From Fibrobacter sp. UWEL (GTDB lineage: Bacteria; Fibrobacterota; Fibrobacteria; Fibrobacterales; Fibrobacteraceae): 64,000 bases of DNA. Within the stretch, counting starts at the first letter, position 1. Each line of letters begins with the position of its first letter. The position numbers were made by a program, and so were the translations under genes. Location of the stretch: assembly GCF_900142535.1 (NCBI RefSeq), contig NZ_FRBE01000003.1, forward strand, positions 124,001 through 188,000. The letters are read 5' to 3'. Below are positions 35,248 to 43,663 of the stretch, piece by piece. Under the pieces are notes generated by a model. The model saw only the letters and a list, made by a program, of their open reading frames with translations, was not told the DNA's origin and searched no databases.

Positions 35248-36036
35248 TCAAAGGGAAAATGTGACCCCGGTCATGCCGGGCCCTACCCAGAAAGAAAACT
35301 TTTCGTTCCGCTTTTTATGCATGGCAAGAATTCCGTAACTCACCGCGGTTCCAACCAGCGCTCCAGCCAATGCGTCAGAGGGATAATGCTTTCCTGCGGC
35401 AATCCGAAGGGCGCTTTCAAGCCCCGCCAAAGAAAAGGCCAATGCCCGTACAACCCCCGTATTTACTGAGTTCGGGTGTGTTTGAGCGAACCATTCGGAG
35501 GTGAAAACTGCAACTGTAAATGCGGCAGATGCGTGTCCCGAAAAGAAGCTTCCGTAGGCTTCGCCCTTTGCATTTTCGGCGGCCTTTTTCCCCTTTCCGC
35601 TCTCTGCATATACGTACGGTCTTGGCCAAATTTCTAAAGATCTAAGGGCTAGATTTATTCCAGATTGGAATAGTGCGGCTTGGACTAACATAAGGCTGAA
35701 AGTACCGAATTCTTGCCAGTCGGAGTCCTTGGAATACAGGGCTAAACCACCTACGGCGAGGGGGGCGACTGCAAAAACCACCCCAATATCGCTGGCCAGA
35801 TCCGCGGATTCGCTGTATCGACCTGCAAATTTACGGTCCCAGGGCAAAAGATTCCCTTTGTCCATCACATGGTCGGGGATTTCCATCTGGCTATAGAGAT
35901 AGCTGCCGAACCCGCTGGTAAGCAGGGCCATGGTTGTTAGGGGAATGTCGTTGGAATAACTGAGGCTGTATTCCTCGCGAGCTCCCGAAAGGGAGAATGC
36001 TAGAGCTAGCAGGGGGAGGATGAGCCTGATCTTCAT
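35248..36036 (-). CDS. PAP2-family phosphatase
   Basis: Membrane phosphatidic-acid or undecaprenyl-pyrophosphate-type phosphatase, 262 residues with a signal peptide (LILPLLALAFSLSGA) and several hydrophobic segments. The PAP2 motifs are visible: RSLEIWPRPYVYA (motif 1, RP), SFFSGHASAAF (motif 2, SGH) and RIAAGKHYPSDALAG (motif 3). The substrate is not predictable. No Shine-Dalgarno is present; TAGCTTAG lies 6 nt before the ATG. The C-terminal GPGMTGVT is encoded by a small CCGG-palindromic stretch that may be repeat-derived. Confidence 0.85.
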   Translation of the reverse strand: MKIRLILPLLALAFSLSGAREEYSLSYSNDIPLTTMALLTSGFGSYLYSQMEIPDHVMDKGNLLPWDRKFAGRYSESADLASDIGVVFAVAPLAVGGLALYSKDSDWQEFGTFSLMLVQAALFQSGINLALRSLEIWPRPYVYAESGKGKKAAENAKGEAYGSFFSGHASAAFTVAVFTSEWFAQTHPNSVNTGVVRALAFSLAGLESALRIAAGKHYPSDALAGALVGTAVSYGILAMHKKRNEKFSFWVGPGMTGVTFSL

Positions 36037-36091
36037 ATGGGCCTAAGCTAAAAAAATTATATTGTCAAAAAAAAGACCTTAGGTTGTTTTT

Positions 36092-37042
36092 ATGGCGAAA
36101 ACGAATAATAACCGCGAGCCCATTGTTCCCAACATGGATTTGTTTGGGGCAATTTCAGACGAGATGCGTCTGAAGATCCTCTTGCTTTTGGATCAGGCTG
36201 AATTTACGGTTAACGAGATTAAGGATATTCTGGATATTCACCAGAGTAACGCCAGCCGCCATCTGGCAAAGCTTTCTTCCTGTAACTTGCTGAAGGATCG
36301 TCGTGACGGTATCAAGGCTTATTACCGCCTAAGCGAGGAACTTTATTTGAGTGATCGCATGCTGTCCATGATTCGTGAGGCTTATGAAGATCTGTCGGAC
36401 AAGGATATTCTGAAATGCCGTGCCGCCCAGGTGCTGGAAGACCGTAGCGACAAGACTAAGGGTCAGATTCATAAACTGGATCAGGCCGGCGGAAGCCTAA
36501 AGGCTCAGATCAGCCTTTTCAGTAAGCTGATGGTTCAGTTTGACAATGCCGTGGATGTGGGGTGCGGTGAAGGGGGCGACTTGTCCCTGATGCTTGCAAA
36601 CCGCTGCAAACATGTGACATCCCTGGACTGCAATCCCAAGGTGGTTAGCGGTCTTCAGAAGATTTTAAAGCAGAAAGGTATCCAGAATGTTCAGCCCAAG
36701 GTGGCGGACATGGTCAATACGGGCCTTCCTGATGATTTTGCTGATCTTGTCCTGATGAGTCAGGTTCTCCATCATGCTATGGACCCGCGCCATGCCCTGC
36801 AGGAAGCGGTTCGTATCCTGAAGCCTAACGGGACTTTGGCCCTTTTGGACCTGGCTCAACACAAGGAAGAATCTTTCCGTACGACCCATGGCCATATCTG
36901 GCTGGGCTTCGATCGATCCCAGCTGGAATTTTTCGTGAAGGAATTGAATTGTACCATTATGGAAAGTGAAATCATCCCTAGCGAAAATGAAGTGGATAAG
37001 AAGCTTCCTGTGATTTGCATGATCTTGACGAAAAACGCGTAA
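36092..37042 (+). CDS. ArsR-type regulator fused to SAM-dependent methyltransferase
   Basis: 316 residues with two domains. An ArsR winged helix (about 15-90) has DILDIHQSNASRHLAKLSS as recognition helix. A class I methyltransferase (about 140-315) has motif I DVGCGEGGD near 155-163 and a UbiE-like SQVLHHAMDPRHALQEAVRILKPNG. No metal-binding CxC motif of arsenic sensors is seen. Fusions of this type are known; in some the methyltransferase fold senses SAM/SAH instead of methylating. It has TAGGTTGT 4 nt before the ATG and no Shine-Dalgarno. The YfhO-like gene follows after 32 nt. Confidence 0.82.
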   Translation: MAKTNNNREPIVPNMDLFGAISDEMRLKILLLLDQAEFTVNEIKDILDIHQSNASRHLAKLSSCNLLKDRRDGIKAYYRLSEELYLSDRMLSMIREAYEDLSDKDILKCRAAQVLEDRSDKTKGQIHKLDQAGGSLKAQISLFSKLMVQFDNAVDVGCGEGGDLSLMLANRCKHVTSLDCNPKVVSGLQKILKQKGIQNVQPKVADMVNTGLPDDFADLVLMSQVLHHAMDPRHALQEAVRILKPNGTLALLDLAQHKEESFRTTHGHIWLGFDRSQLEFFVKELNCTIMESEIIPSENEVDKKLPVICMILTKNA

Positions 37043-37074
37043 CAGAATTTTCTTGAGGAATTGGAATAGACTTT

Positions 37075-39855
37075 ATGAAACTCTTTGAAAAAAAGCCAGC
37101 CTTCTTTGTGGCAATTGCTGCCATCTTCTTTGCGATCTTGCTGATTGTATTCCGCGACTTCGCTTTTGATTCTAACCAGCTGATGCTGAATTCCGACCAG
37201 TTGAATGGTATCGGTAGCCGAATCCTTCGTGCGGAAAGCGCCCTGGTGACGGAATGGGACGACAGCCGTCTAGGTGGAGTTCCTACCATCGATGCTCTGT
37301 TTGCCGATGTGTATCACCCGCTGGTATGGACCCAGTTCTTGATGGATCCTGCAAGAGCTGTGGGATTTAAGTTTATCCTGACTCTGTGGGTAGCCTTCAT
37401 GAGTGCATTTGCTCTGGGCTGGCACCTGACGAAAAACAAGTGGTGGGGCGCTCTCCTGGGCCTTCTCTACGCCTTCGCTCCGGAATTCTTTACTTATCTC
37501 TATGGCGGTCACGATGGCAAGATGATGGTCTTTGCCATTGCCCCGCTGGCCCTGCTCTGTATTCGTAAGGTGGTCCGCACGGGAAGCATTCCCTACATGG
37601 TGCTTCTTGCCTTGAGCGTTGCCTGGATGATTCTTGGCTCTCACCTGCAGTTGACTTACTTGTTCCTGTGGGGCGCCGGCCTTTATACTCTTTATGAAGT
37701 GGCCTTCCATTGCGATGCCCTGAAGACTCGCGGCAAGCGCCTGGGCCTTGCTGCAGTGGGTCTTGCTTTTGGCCTTGCTCTTTCCTGCTTCCAGATTGTG
37801 CCGCCCTATCTGTATACCACCACACAGTCTGTTCGCGGTGACGATAGCCATACCAATTACGGCCATGCAGTGAGCTGGTCTTTGCATCAGGAAGAAATGG
37901 CCCAGATGATCCTGCCGGGCTTTATCGGCGTGGATGTTTATGAACAGAATGAAAAATCCGGCGACCTGGAAGGTAGTTCCTTCGTGAATTTCTCCATGGA
38001 CGAAGTTCGCAAGATGGGCGGAGGCTCTCCTTTCTACTGGGGCCACAACAGCTTCAAACTGGATCATAATAACGCGGGCGCACTTCTTACCTTCCTGGGT
38101 TTCCTCTGCCTGTTCCTGCCGGGCAAGCGTCGTTATGCAGCCTTCTGGGGCGTAGGCGCTGTCGTTGCCCTCAGCTACGGTATGGGCGATCATTCTCCCT
38201 TGTTCAAGCTGTGGTATAATGTTCTGCCTGGTGTCAAGAATTTCCGTGCTCCGGGTATGGCCTTGTTCTGGTTGCCGCTTCTGCTGGTTATGATGGCTGG
38301 TCCTGTGCTGAAGGCTTTGACTGCTGACAATTCTGAAGTTGCTGAAGGTGGACGTTCCGCTGATGATGACCGTCGCGCCTTGATGCACGGTACTGCAATG
38401 TATGGCGTTCTCCTGTTGATCGTCTTGATTGCCCGCTTTGCCTGGACTGCATTTATCGGCCCTGTAGGACTTGTGGTGATGATTGCCTATGCGGTTCTTT
38501 GCCTGGGTGTCATGAGCTTGGACGACCAGAAGAAAACTCTTACGGTTAATAACCTGATGGCTGCCTACAGTGCAAAGCTTCCGGGTACTAGCCGCGTGAT
38601 TCAGGCTGCGCTTTTCCTGGCTGCGGCTTACATTGGTGTGATGCTGATGAGCGGTCAGAAACTGCTGGAAGATGCTGTGACTGCTCCGTACTTTAAACCT
38701 CTGAACGAAGCTGTCATGGAGGCAACCGCTGGCAAGGTGGTGCCGGGCTTTATCCTGGTTCTTGTAGTGATTGCAGCAGCTCTGTTCGTGACCAAGAGCA
38801 AGATGAGTTCTCTTGCCAAGGTTGTAGTTCTTGCTGCTGTAGCTGGTATTGAACTGTTCGTGATTGATGGAGCCTTTATCCAGAATGTTCCTGCTCAGGA
38901 ATACTTGCAGCCTGACAATCAGTTGGTAACCGCCTATAAGGGCTACTTCAAGGCGGATTCCCTCAATACGCCTCGTGTGCTTTCTCTGTCCAACAGTAAG
39001 TCCTTGGGCGCAAATTCCTTCCCGCAGTATAACCTGCGTAATGCAGATGGCATTCACGATAACGAACTGGCCAGCTATCGTGCTTTCCGTGGTGGCCAGC
39101 AGAACTCCAATTACTTGCTGAACATCAATGAACCTAACGCAGCACATCCTTTCCTGGATCTGATGAACGTAGGTGTGATCTTCTTCGATACTCAGCGTGG
39201 TACCTCCATGTTCCCCAACATGACTTACATGGGCGAAGCTTACCTCTTTGGTGAAGCGGTGGTCATGAACGATGAGGATGCCATCAATACATTGAAGACT
39301 CAGGGCGCAATTCGTGCGGAAATGACCGAAGAACCTAAGGTCGCCGAATCTGCTGAAGTGTCTGATTCGGCCAAGGTTGCCGCAGATTCTGCAAAGGTCA
39401 CCGCAGAAAAGGTCGCTGAGCCAGCCGAAGCGAAATCCAAGTACGCAGACGAAGACGGTAAGTTCTTCTATCGCGAAAAGGTTATCCTGTCTGAAGCCCC
39501 CGCTAATGACTACAAGGGTAGCGTAGCTTCTGCTGGTCCTATCCAGGGTAAGGCTCGTCTTGTAGAACGTCCCAAGATGGATACCCAGGTCTTTGAAGTA
39601 GAAGCAGATCGTCCTGGCTTTATGGTGGTTGCTGGTAACTACCATCCCTACTGGAAGGCTTACGTCAACGGTAATGAAGTGAAGGTGTACAAGGCTTTTG
39701 GAACTCTCCGTGCAATTGAAATTCCTCAGGGCAAGTCTCAGGTCCGTATGGAATATCGCAGCGTTCCCTTCCACAAGCTGGTTTACGTATCCTTCGCCGC
39801 TGGTGCAATTCTCATTGTGCTTTGCGTTGTGGCTGTGGTACGCCGCAAGAAATAA
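37075..39855 (+). CDS. YfhO-like multi-pass membrane protein
   Basis: 926 residues with about 12-14 membrane helices and large outer loops. It resembles the YfhO family (lipid-linked sugar transfer in Firmicutes), with the N-terminal SDQLNGIGSRILRAESALVTEWDDSRLGGVP and the C-terminal beta domain GNYHPYWKAYVNGNEVKVYKAFGTLRAIEIP. A low-complexity insert (about 752-785) contains KVAESAEV, KVAADSAKV and KVAEPAEAK, the same repeat as in the TPR and FecR-operon proteins. Substrate and product are unknown. A terminator follows. Confidence 0.75.
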   Translation: MKLFEKKPAFFVAIAAIFFAILLIVFRDFAFDSNQLMLNSDQLNGIGSRILRAESALVTEWDDSRLGGVPTIDALFADVYHPLVWTQFLMDPARAVGFKFILTLWVAFMSAFALGWHLTKNKWWGALLGLLYAFAPEFFTYLYGGHDGKMMVFAIAPLALLCIRKVVRTGSIPYMVLLALSVAWMILGSHLQLTYLFLWGAGLYTLYEVAFHCDALKTRGKRLGLAAVGLAFGLALSCFQIVPPYLYTTTQSVRGDDSHTNYGHAVSWSLHQEEMAQMILPGFIGVDVYEQNEKSGDLEGSSFVNFSMDEVRKMGGGSPFYWGHNSFKLDHNNAGALLTFLGFLCLFLPGKRRYAAFWGVGAVVALSYGMGDHSPLFKLWYNVLPGVKNFRAPGMALFWLPLLLVMMAGPVLKALTADNSEVAEGGRSADDDRRALMHGTAMYGVLLLIVLIARFAWTAFIGPVGLVVMIAYAVLCLGVMSLDDQKKTLTVNNLMAAYSAKLPGTSRVIQAALFLAAAYIGVMLMSGQKLLEDAVTAPYFKPLNEAVMEATAGKVVPGFILVLVVIAAALFVTKSKMSSLAKVVVLAAVAGIELFVIDGAFIQNVPAQEYLQPDNQLVTAYKGYFKADSLNTPRVLSLSNSKSLGANSFPQYNLRNADGIHDNELASYRAFRGGQQNSNYLLNINEPNAAHPFLDLMNVGVIFFDTQRGTSMFPNMTYMGEAYLFGEAVVMNDEDAINTLKTQGAIRAEMTEEPKVAESAEVSDSAKVAADSAKVTAEKVAEPAEAKSKYADEDGKFFYREKVILSEAPANDYKGSVASAGPIQGKARLVERPKMDTQVFEVEADRPGFMVVAGNYHPYWKAYVNGNEVKVYKAFGTLRAIEIPQGKSQVRMEYRSVPFHKLVYVSFAAGAILIVLCVVAVVRRKK

Positions 39856-39893
39856 CCTGCGATATGGGGCTGAAAAAGCCTGCTTAAAAGCTT

Positions 39894-39923
39894 AAAGGCA
39901 AGAGGTTTTCCTCTTGCCTTTTT
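39894..39923 (+). terminator. Terminator after the YfhO-like gene
   Basis: A perfect 12-bp stem (AAAGGCAAGAGG / CCTCTTGCCTTT) with a TTTT loop and T-run. Confidence 0.92.
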
Positions 39924-39961
39924 CATGTTCAAAAAAACTCTAGCGTAGAGTTTGGACGGGG

Positions 39962-40165
39962 TTAGGGACGAGTGTCCTGTCCGGGGGGCATCTTGATGTA
40001 GTAGATGACGCAGGGGATGACGATGGCCAAAATCTGGATCAGGGGGAGGAGTACGTTATACCAGCCGGCTGCCTGAACTGCTTCGGATACCAGAAACATA
40101 TGGGCGAGAAGGAGCAGAACGTCCAGGAGGAATCCGGGGAGGATATAGAGAAGTAGTCTTGTCAT
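39962..40165 (-). CDS. Small two-helix membrane protein
   Basis: 67 residues with two hydrophobic helices (about 3-30 and 36-57) and a polar tail (KMPPGQDTRP). No family is recognised. It has no Shine-Dalgarno, but TATCTTAT lies 5 nt before the ATG (40171-40178), like several other genes here, which supports it being real. It is convergent with the YfhO-like gene and separated from it by a terminator. It could still be a spurious ORF. Confidence 0.5.
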   Translation of the reverse strand: MTRLLLYILPGFLLDVLLLLAHMFLVSEAVQAAGWYNVLLPLIQILAIVIPCVIYYIKMPPGQDTRP

Positions 40166-40257
40166 AGGCCATAAGATAAAAAAAAGCCTGTGTTTTGGTA
40201 GCGCTAAAGTGGTAAAATCCTAGAAACCTGAAAAAGGACGCGATTTGGCGTAACTTA

Positions 40258-40288
40258 TTGACTGTCAATGAGTTGCGTGTTTTAAAAT
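40258..40288 (+). promoter_or_regulatory. Possible promoter of the TPR gene
   Basis: TTGACT (40258) and TAAAAT (40283-40288), 19 nt apart, resemble sigma-70 boxes. TAAATTTA (40293-40300) lies 5 nt before ATG 40306 and is the alternative TAnnTT box. Confidence 0.3.
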
Positions 40289-40305
40289 ATGTTAAATTTA
40301 TGGGT

Positions 40306-41748
40306 ATGAATAAGAAGTTTTCTCTTTTTGCAATTGCATGTCTGTTTGCCGCTTCCCAGGCAATGGCAGAAGATCCTCGTATTGCCCAGGGTAGAGTTTT
40401 TGAATCCCAGGGAAATTATGAAATGGCTTTGGGTGAATATCGTGCCATGCTGGCCGAGGATTCCAAGAATTCCGAAGCCTATCTTGCTGCAGCCAATGTC
40501 CGCGTGAAGATGAAGGACTATAGCGGTGCACTTGCGAACTATCGCTTGGCTTATAAGTTTAATCCCAAGATGAGCGCTGCCTACGAGGGTGCCGCCAAGG
40601 TCTACGAATTGCTGGGTGACAAGAAGCGCGCCGAAGCGGAACGAGCCAAGGATCCGAAGAATATGCCTGCGGAAGAGGTTGCAGAAGCACCCGCAAAGGT
40701 TGCTGAGCCTGTCGAAGCGCCGAAACCCGCGCCCAAGGTCGCCGAGCCCGCCGAGGTGAAGACCTCGCCTAAGGTTGCTGAGCCTGTCGAAGCACCGAAG
40801 CCTGTTGAAGCTGCCAAGCCGGTGGAAAAGGTTGCTGAAGTGACCAAGCCTGCTGCTAAGGTCGCCGAGCCCGCCGAGGTGAAGCCCGCACCCAAGGCCG
40901 CCGAGCCTGCCGAGGTGCCTACAGATCCTTTCGAAAAGGGTAAGGCTCTCTTTGCTCAGGGTAAGTATAACGAAGCTGCTCCGATGTGGCGTGAAGTATT
41001 GAAGAAGACTCCTGGTCATGCCGGCGCCTATTTCTATGCAGGGCTTACCCGCTTTGAGCTGGGTGAATACGACAAGGCCGAGTTCAACTTGAAGAAAGGT
41101 CTGGAATATAAGGAAGAAGGTAACGACGCTAACTACTATCTGGCTTGCGTCTACCAGAAGTCTAATAAGACTGAACTGGAAAAGCGATTCCTGAATAATT
41201 ATCTGAAGAAGGCCGCTCCCAACGCTAAGTTCCGTCGCAAGGCAGAAAACCGTCTGGCTGAAATGGAAGCTGCAAAGGCTGAAGCCGCTGCCGCCAAGGA
41301 TGCTGAACTTGCTGCGAAGGCTGAGGCTGCCGAAGCACCTGCAGCAAAGGTCGCTGAGCCTGCCGAGGTGAAGACTGCTAAGGCTGACGTACCTGCTGTG
41401 TACAGACCCGCAAAGGCTGAGGAACCTGCCCCTGTGATGGATGCTGATGGTAATGTCCTTTCTATTGCTGGTGCTGTGGCTAAGTTCCGCGCTGGAAATC
41501 TGGAAGAAGCGCTCCAGTCCTACAAGTCCCTGCTGGAAACCCAACAGAACCCAGAGGAACGTTATTTCACCTTGCTGCAGATGGGCAATATCTACCGCGA
41601 GATGCGTGACTTCCATAGCGCTGTAACCCGCTATCGCGAAGTGGTGCAGCAGTTCCCCGACTCTGACTGGGCAACTGAAGCAGAACGTGCCCTGGAAGAC
41701 GCCGTGTGGCTTGAAAAACACGCCGGTGAACTTCCCAGACGTAAGTGA
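40306..41748 (+). CDS. Periplasmic TPR protein with KVAEPAE repeats
   Basis: 480 residues. ATG 40306 gives a clean signal peptide (MNKKFSLFAIACLFAASQAMA); ATG 40300 and TTG 40258 are upstream alternatives. N-terminal TPRs (about 24-105) are followed by a repeat region (about 125-205) with KVAEPVEAP, KVAEPAEVK and KAAEPAEV units. More TPRs (FEKGKALFAQGKYNEAAPMWREVL onward) and a second short repeat (about 345-365) come next. The C-terminal TPR pair (EEALQSYKSLLETQQNPEERYFTLLQMGNIY) resembles the BamD/YbgF type. A scaffold role in the envelope is an inference. Confidence 0.78.
   Translation: MNKKFSLFAIACLFAASQAMAEDPRIAQGRVFESQGNYEMALGEYRAMLAEDSKNSEAYLAAANVRVKMKDYSGALANYRLAYKFNPKMSAAYEGAAKVYELLGDKKRAEAERAKDPKNMPAEEVAEAPAKVAEPVEAPKPAPKVAEPAEVKTSPKVAEPVEAPKPVEAAKPVEKVAEVTKPAAKVAEPAEVKPAPKAAEPAEVPTDPFEKGKALFAQGKYNEAAPMWREVLKKTPGHAGAYFYAGLTRFELGEYDKAEFNLKKGLEYKEEGNDANYYLACVYQKSNKTELEKRFLNNYLKKAAPNAKFRRKAENRLAEMEAAKAEAAAAKDAELAAKAEAAEAPAAKVAEPAEVKTAKADVPAVYRPAKAEEPAPVMDADGNVLSIAGAVAKFRAGNLEEALQSYKSLLETQQNPEERYFTLLQMGNIYREMRDFHSAVTRYREVVQQFPDSDWATEAERALEDAVWLEKHAGELPRRK
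40696..40920 (+). repeat. Tandem KVAEPAE-coding DNA repeat
   Basis: Five or six in-frame copies of a unit related to AAGGTCGCTGAGCCTGCCGA, spaced irregularly. A further copy lies at about 41347. The same unit occurs in two other genes (39339-39437; 54871-54900 on the minus strand). Confidence 0.85.
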
Positions 41749-41790
41749 TGCAAGGTGCTCTGCGCACCCAACTCTTCTGAATGAAAAAAG

Positions 41791-41819
41791 ACCTCTGGCA
41801 AAAACCAGAGGTTTATTTT
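41791..41819 (+). terminator. Terminator after the TPR gene
   Basis: An 8-bp stem (ACCTCTGG / CCAGAGGT), loop CAAAAA, followed by TTATTTTTTT. An A-run on the left side may serve the opposite strand. Confidence 0.85.
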
Positions 41820-41833
41820 TTTGGGGTGCTCAA

Positions 41834-41929
41834 GGGACGGGGATGAGTCCGCCCTTTGCAACAAGACCTTTTATTCTTGAACGAAGGGGTGGGAGTCCAG
41901 AGGGCGGGGAAATGCCCGCCCTTTGCAAC
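41834..41929. repeat. Two G/C hairpins each followed by TTTGCAAC
   Basis: Hairpins at about 41834-41854 and 41902-41921 (GGGCGGG / CCCGCCC) are each followed by TTTGCAAC (41855-41862 and 41922-41929). A third copy lies at 28164-28185 (GGGGC-ggta-GCCCC-TTTGCAAC). Two of the three lie 2-3 nt from the stop codon of a minus-strand gene (gpsA, HD-GYP). Confidence 0.75.
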
Positions 41930-41932
41930 TGA

Positions 41933-42946
41933 TTACGCCCAGTTTTCGGCCTTGAGTTCGCGACCCCAGATTTCGGCGAAGACTTCCTTAACGGTCTTGC
42001 CACCGTAAAGCAGTGCGTACACTGCATTGACGATAGGCATATCCACGCCAAGCTTGTCTGCCAAAGCCTTGGTGCTACGGCAGGTGGGAACGCCTTCCGC
42101 AATCATCTTCATTCCAGCCAGAACCTGATCGATGGTTTCGCCCTTACCGATGTGTTCGCCCACATAACGGTTACGGCTATGCTGGGAGAGACAGGTCACG
42201 ATCAAGTCGCCCATACCGGCAAGACCTGCGAAAGTTTCGGACTGAGCGCCCATTGCCTTGCCCAGACGGCACATTTCAGCCTGACCACGGGTAAGGAGGG
42301 CTGCGCGAGTGTTGTCGCCAGCGCCAATGCCATAGAGCACGCCAGAAGCAATTGCAATGACGTTCTTCACGGAACCGCAAAGTTCCACACCGATGATGTC
42401 GGTGGAAGTATAAACGCGGAGGTAGGAGCAGCTCATTGCCTTCTGAACCAGCTTTGCGGAGTCTTCGTTGGTAGAAGCTGCAACGATGGCGGTGAGCACA
42501 TGACGGCTGACTTCTTCTGCGTGAGACGGACCGCTAAAGGCTACCATTTTGTCGTCGGTGAGCCAAGGTACCTTTTCCAGAAGGACTTCGCTCATGAGCT
42601 GGTTGGTGCCTTCCAGAATACCCTTGGTAGCGCAAACCACGACGGGTTCCTTGCCCTTTTCCGGAGTCCACTTGCCCAGGTTTTCAGCGACGCCGCCCAT
42701 GAACTGGGAGGGCACCACGATCATGACCATTTCCGCACCTTCGAGAGCTGCGTTCATGTCGGTAGTGTACTTGAAATCAGACGGGAAGATTACGCCGGGG
42801 AGCTTATCCTTGTACTGATGTTCCGTGGACAGCAGGTCTACTTCGGCCTGAGAGTTTGTCCAAAAAGTGATATCATTCTTATTTTCGTAAATCACCTGGC
42901 CCAGGGTAAGACCCCAGCCACCGGTACCTAAAACTGTAACTTTCAT
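41933..42946 (-). CDS. gpsA: Glycerol-3-phosphate dehydrogenase [NAD(P)+] GpsA
   Basis: Reduces dihydroxyacetone phosphate to sn-glycerol-3-phosphate for phospholipid synthesis. It has 337 residues. The nucleotide loop is VLGTGGWGLTLG at 4-15; CATKGILEGT, FSGPSHAEEV and the C-terminal substrate domain LCGSVKNVIAIASGVLYGIGAGDNTRAAL are diagnostic. plsY, which uses its product, lies just upstream on the same strand with a 36-nt gap, so the two steps are probably co-transcribed. Confidence 0.96.
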   Translation of the reverse strand: MKVTVLGTGGWGLTLGQVIYENKNDITFWTNSQAEVDLLSTEHQYKDKLPGVIFPSDFKYTTDMNAALEGAEMVMIVVPSQFMGGVAENLGKWTPEKGKEPVVVCATKGILEGTNQLMSEVLLEKVPWLTDDKMVAFSGPSHAEEVSRHVLTAIVAASTNEDSAKLVQKAMSCSYLRVYTSTDIIGVELCGSVKNVIAIASGVLYGIGAGDNTRAALLTRGQAEMCRLGKAMGAQSETFAGLAGMGDLIVTCLSQHSRNRYVGEHIGKGETIDQVLAGMKMIAEGVPTCRSTKALADKLGVDMPIVNAVYALLYGGKTVKEVFAEIWGRELKAENWA

Positions 42947-42982
42947 AATAAAAACCTCGTGTGAAACTTAAACTATAAAAAT

Positions 42983-43663
42983 TTAAGCCTTTGGAGTCTT
43001 TCTCTTGCTGCCAAAACCATTTTCTGTGCCATTCATCAAACGCTTGATATTACCGCGATGCTTCACGATAATGAAGATGCCGATGAGGGATGTCACGATG
43101 GCAAGGGGAAGGGTAAAGTTGTCGTACACCGGATACGGTGCGCCGCAGTAGCCCATGATGGACAGAACCACCAGCATGACGCAAGCGCCGATGCTACCGA
43201 CGGAAACGTACTTGGTGGAGATGGTCAGGACGAGCCATACTGCAAATGCGGTGAGTGCTGTAACCGGGCACAGGCAGAGGAATACGCCCAGTGCTGCCAG
43301 AACGCCCTTACCACCGCGGAAACCTGCGAAGCAAGTATAGCTGTGACCGAGAATCACCAGAAGACCAGCAACCACGGGGAGCCAAGCAGTATAGTCTGCA
43401 CCGCCTGCGGCCACCTGTGCTGCACACATCTTGAGGGCAATAAAGGGACCAAAGAATCCCTTCAGCAAGTCCATGAAGACTACGGGAAGAGCGGGCTTCC
43501 AGCCCAAGACGCGGAAGGTGTTGGTTAGACCTGCGTTCTTGGATCCGTAGTCACGGATATCAAAGTTTTTTCCTTTCGCGAGTTTTGCGATCCAGATTGC
43601 GCTGGGGATCGCCCCCAACACGTACGCTATTGGAAGACTCAGTAAACTGTTCAAGTTCTTCAT
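42983..43663 (-). CDS. plsY: Acyl-phosphate:glycerol-3-phosphate acyltransferase PlsY
   Basis: Inner-membrane enzyme that acylates glycerol-3-phosphate, first step of phospholipid synthesis. It has 226 residues and about five membrane helices. Motifs are YVLGAIPSAIWIAKLAKGKNFDIRDYGSKNAGLTN (motif 1), HSYTCFAGFRGGKGVLAALG (motif 2) and VKHRGNIKRLMNGTEN (motif 3). The start at 43663 lies inside der, which gives a 104-nt out-of-frame overlap. The first helix begins at residue 7, so a much later start is unlikely. Confidence 0.95.
   Translation of the reverse strand: MKNLNSLLSLPIAYVLGAIPSAIWIAKLAKGKNFDIRDYGSKNAGLTNTFRVLGWKPALPVVFMDLLKGFFGPFIALKMCAAQVAAGGADYTAWLPVVAGLLVILGHSYTCFAGFRGGKGVLAALGVFLCLCPVTALTAFAVWLVLTISTKYVSVGSIGACVMLVVLSIMGYCGAPYPVYDNFTLPLAIVTSLIGIFIIVKHRGNIKRLMNGTENGFGSKRKTPKA

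Noticed and set aside
37270-39774. 834-residue antisense frame opposite the YfhO-like gene
   Set aside because: Composition is that of a codon-bias shadow (His/Gln/Thr-rich, no motif), and the plus-strand gene is clear.
40696-40920. CRISPR-like array in the TPR gene
   Set aside because: The repeats are in frame, degenerate and irregularly spaced, and encode KVAEPAE; no spacers of constant length.
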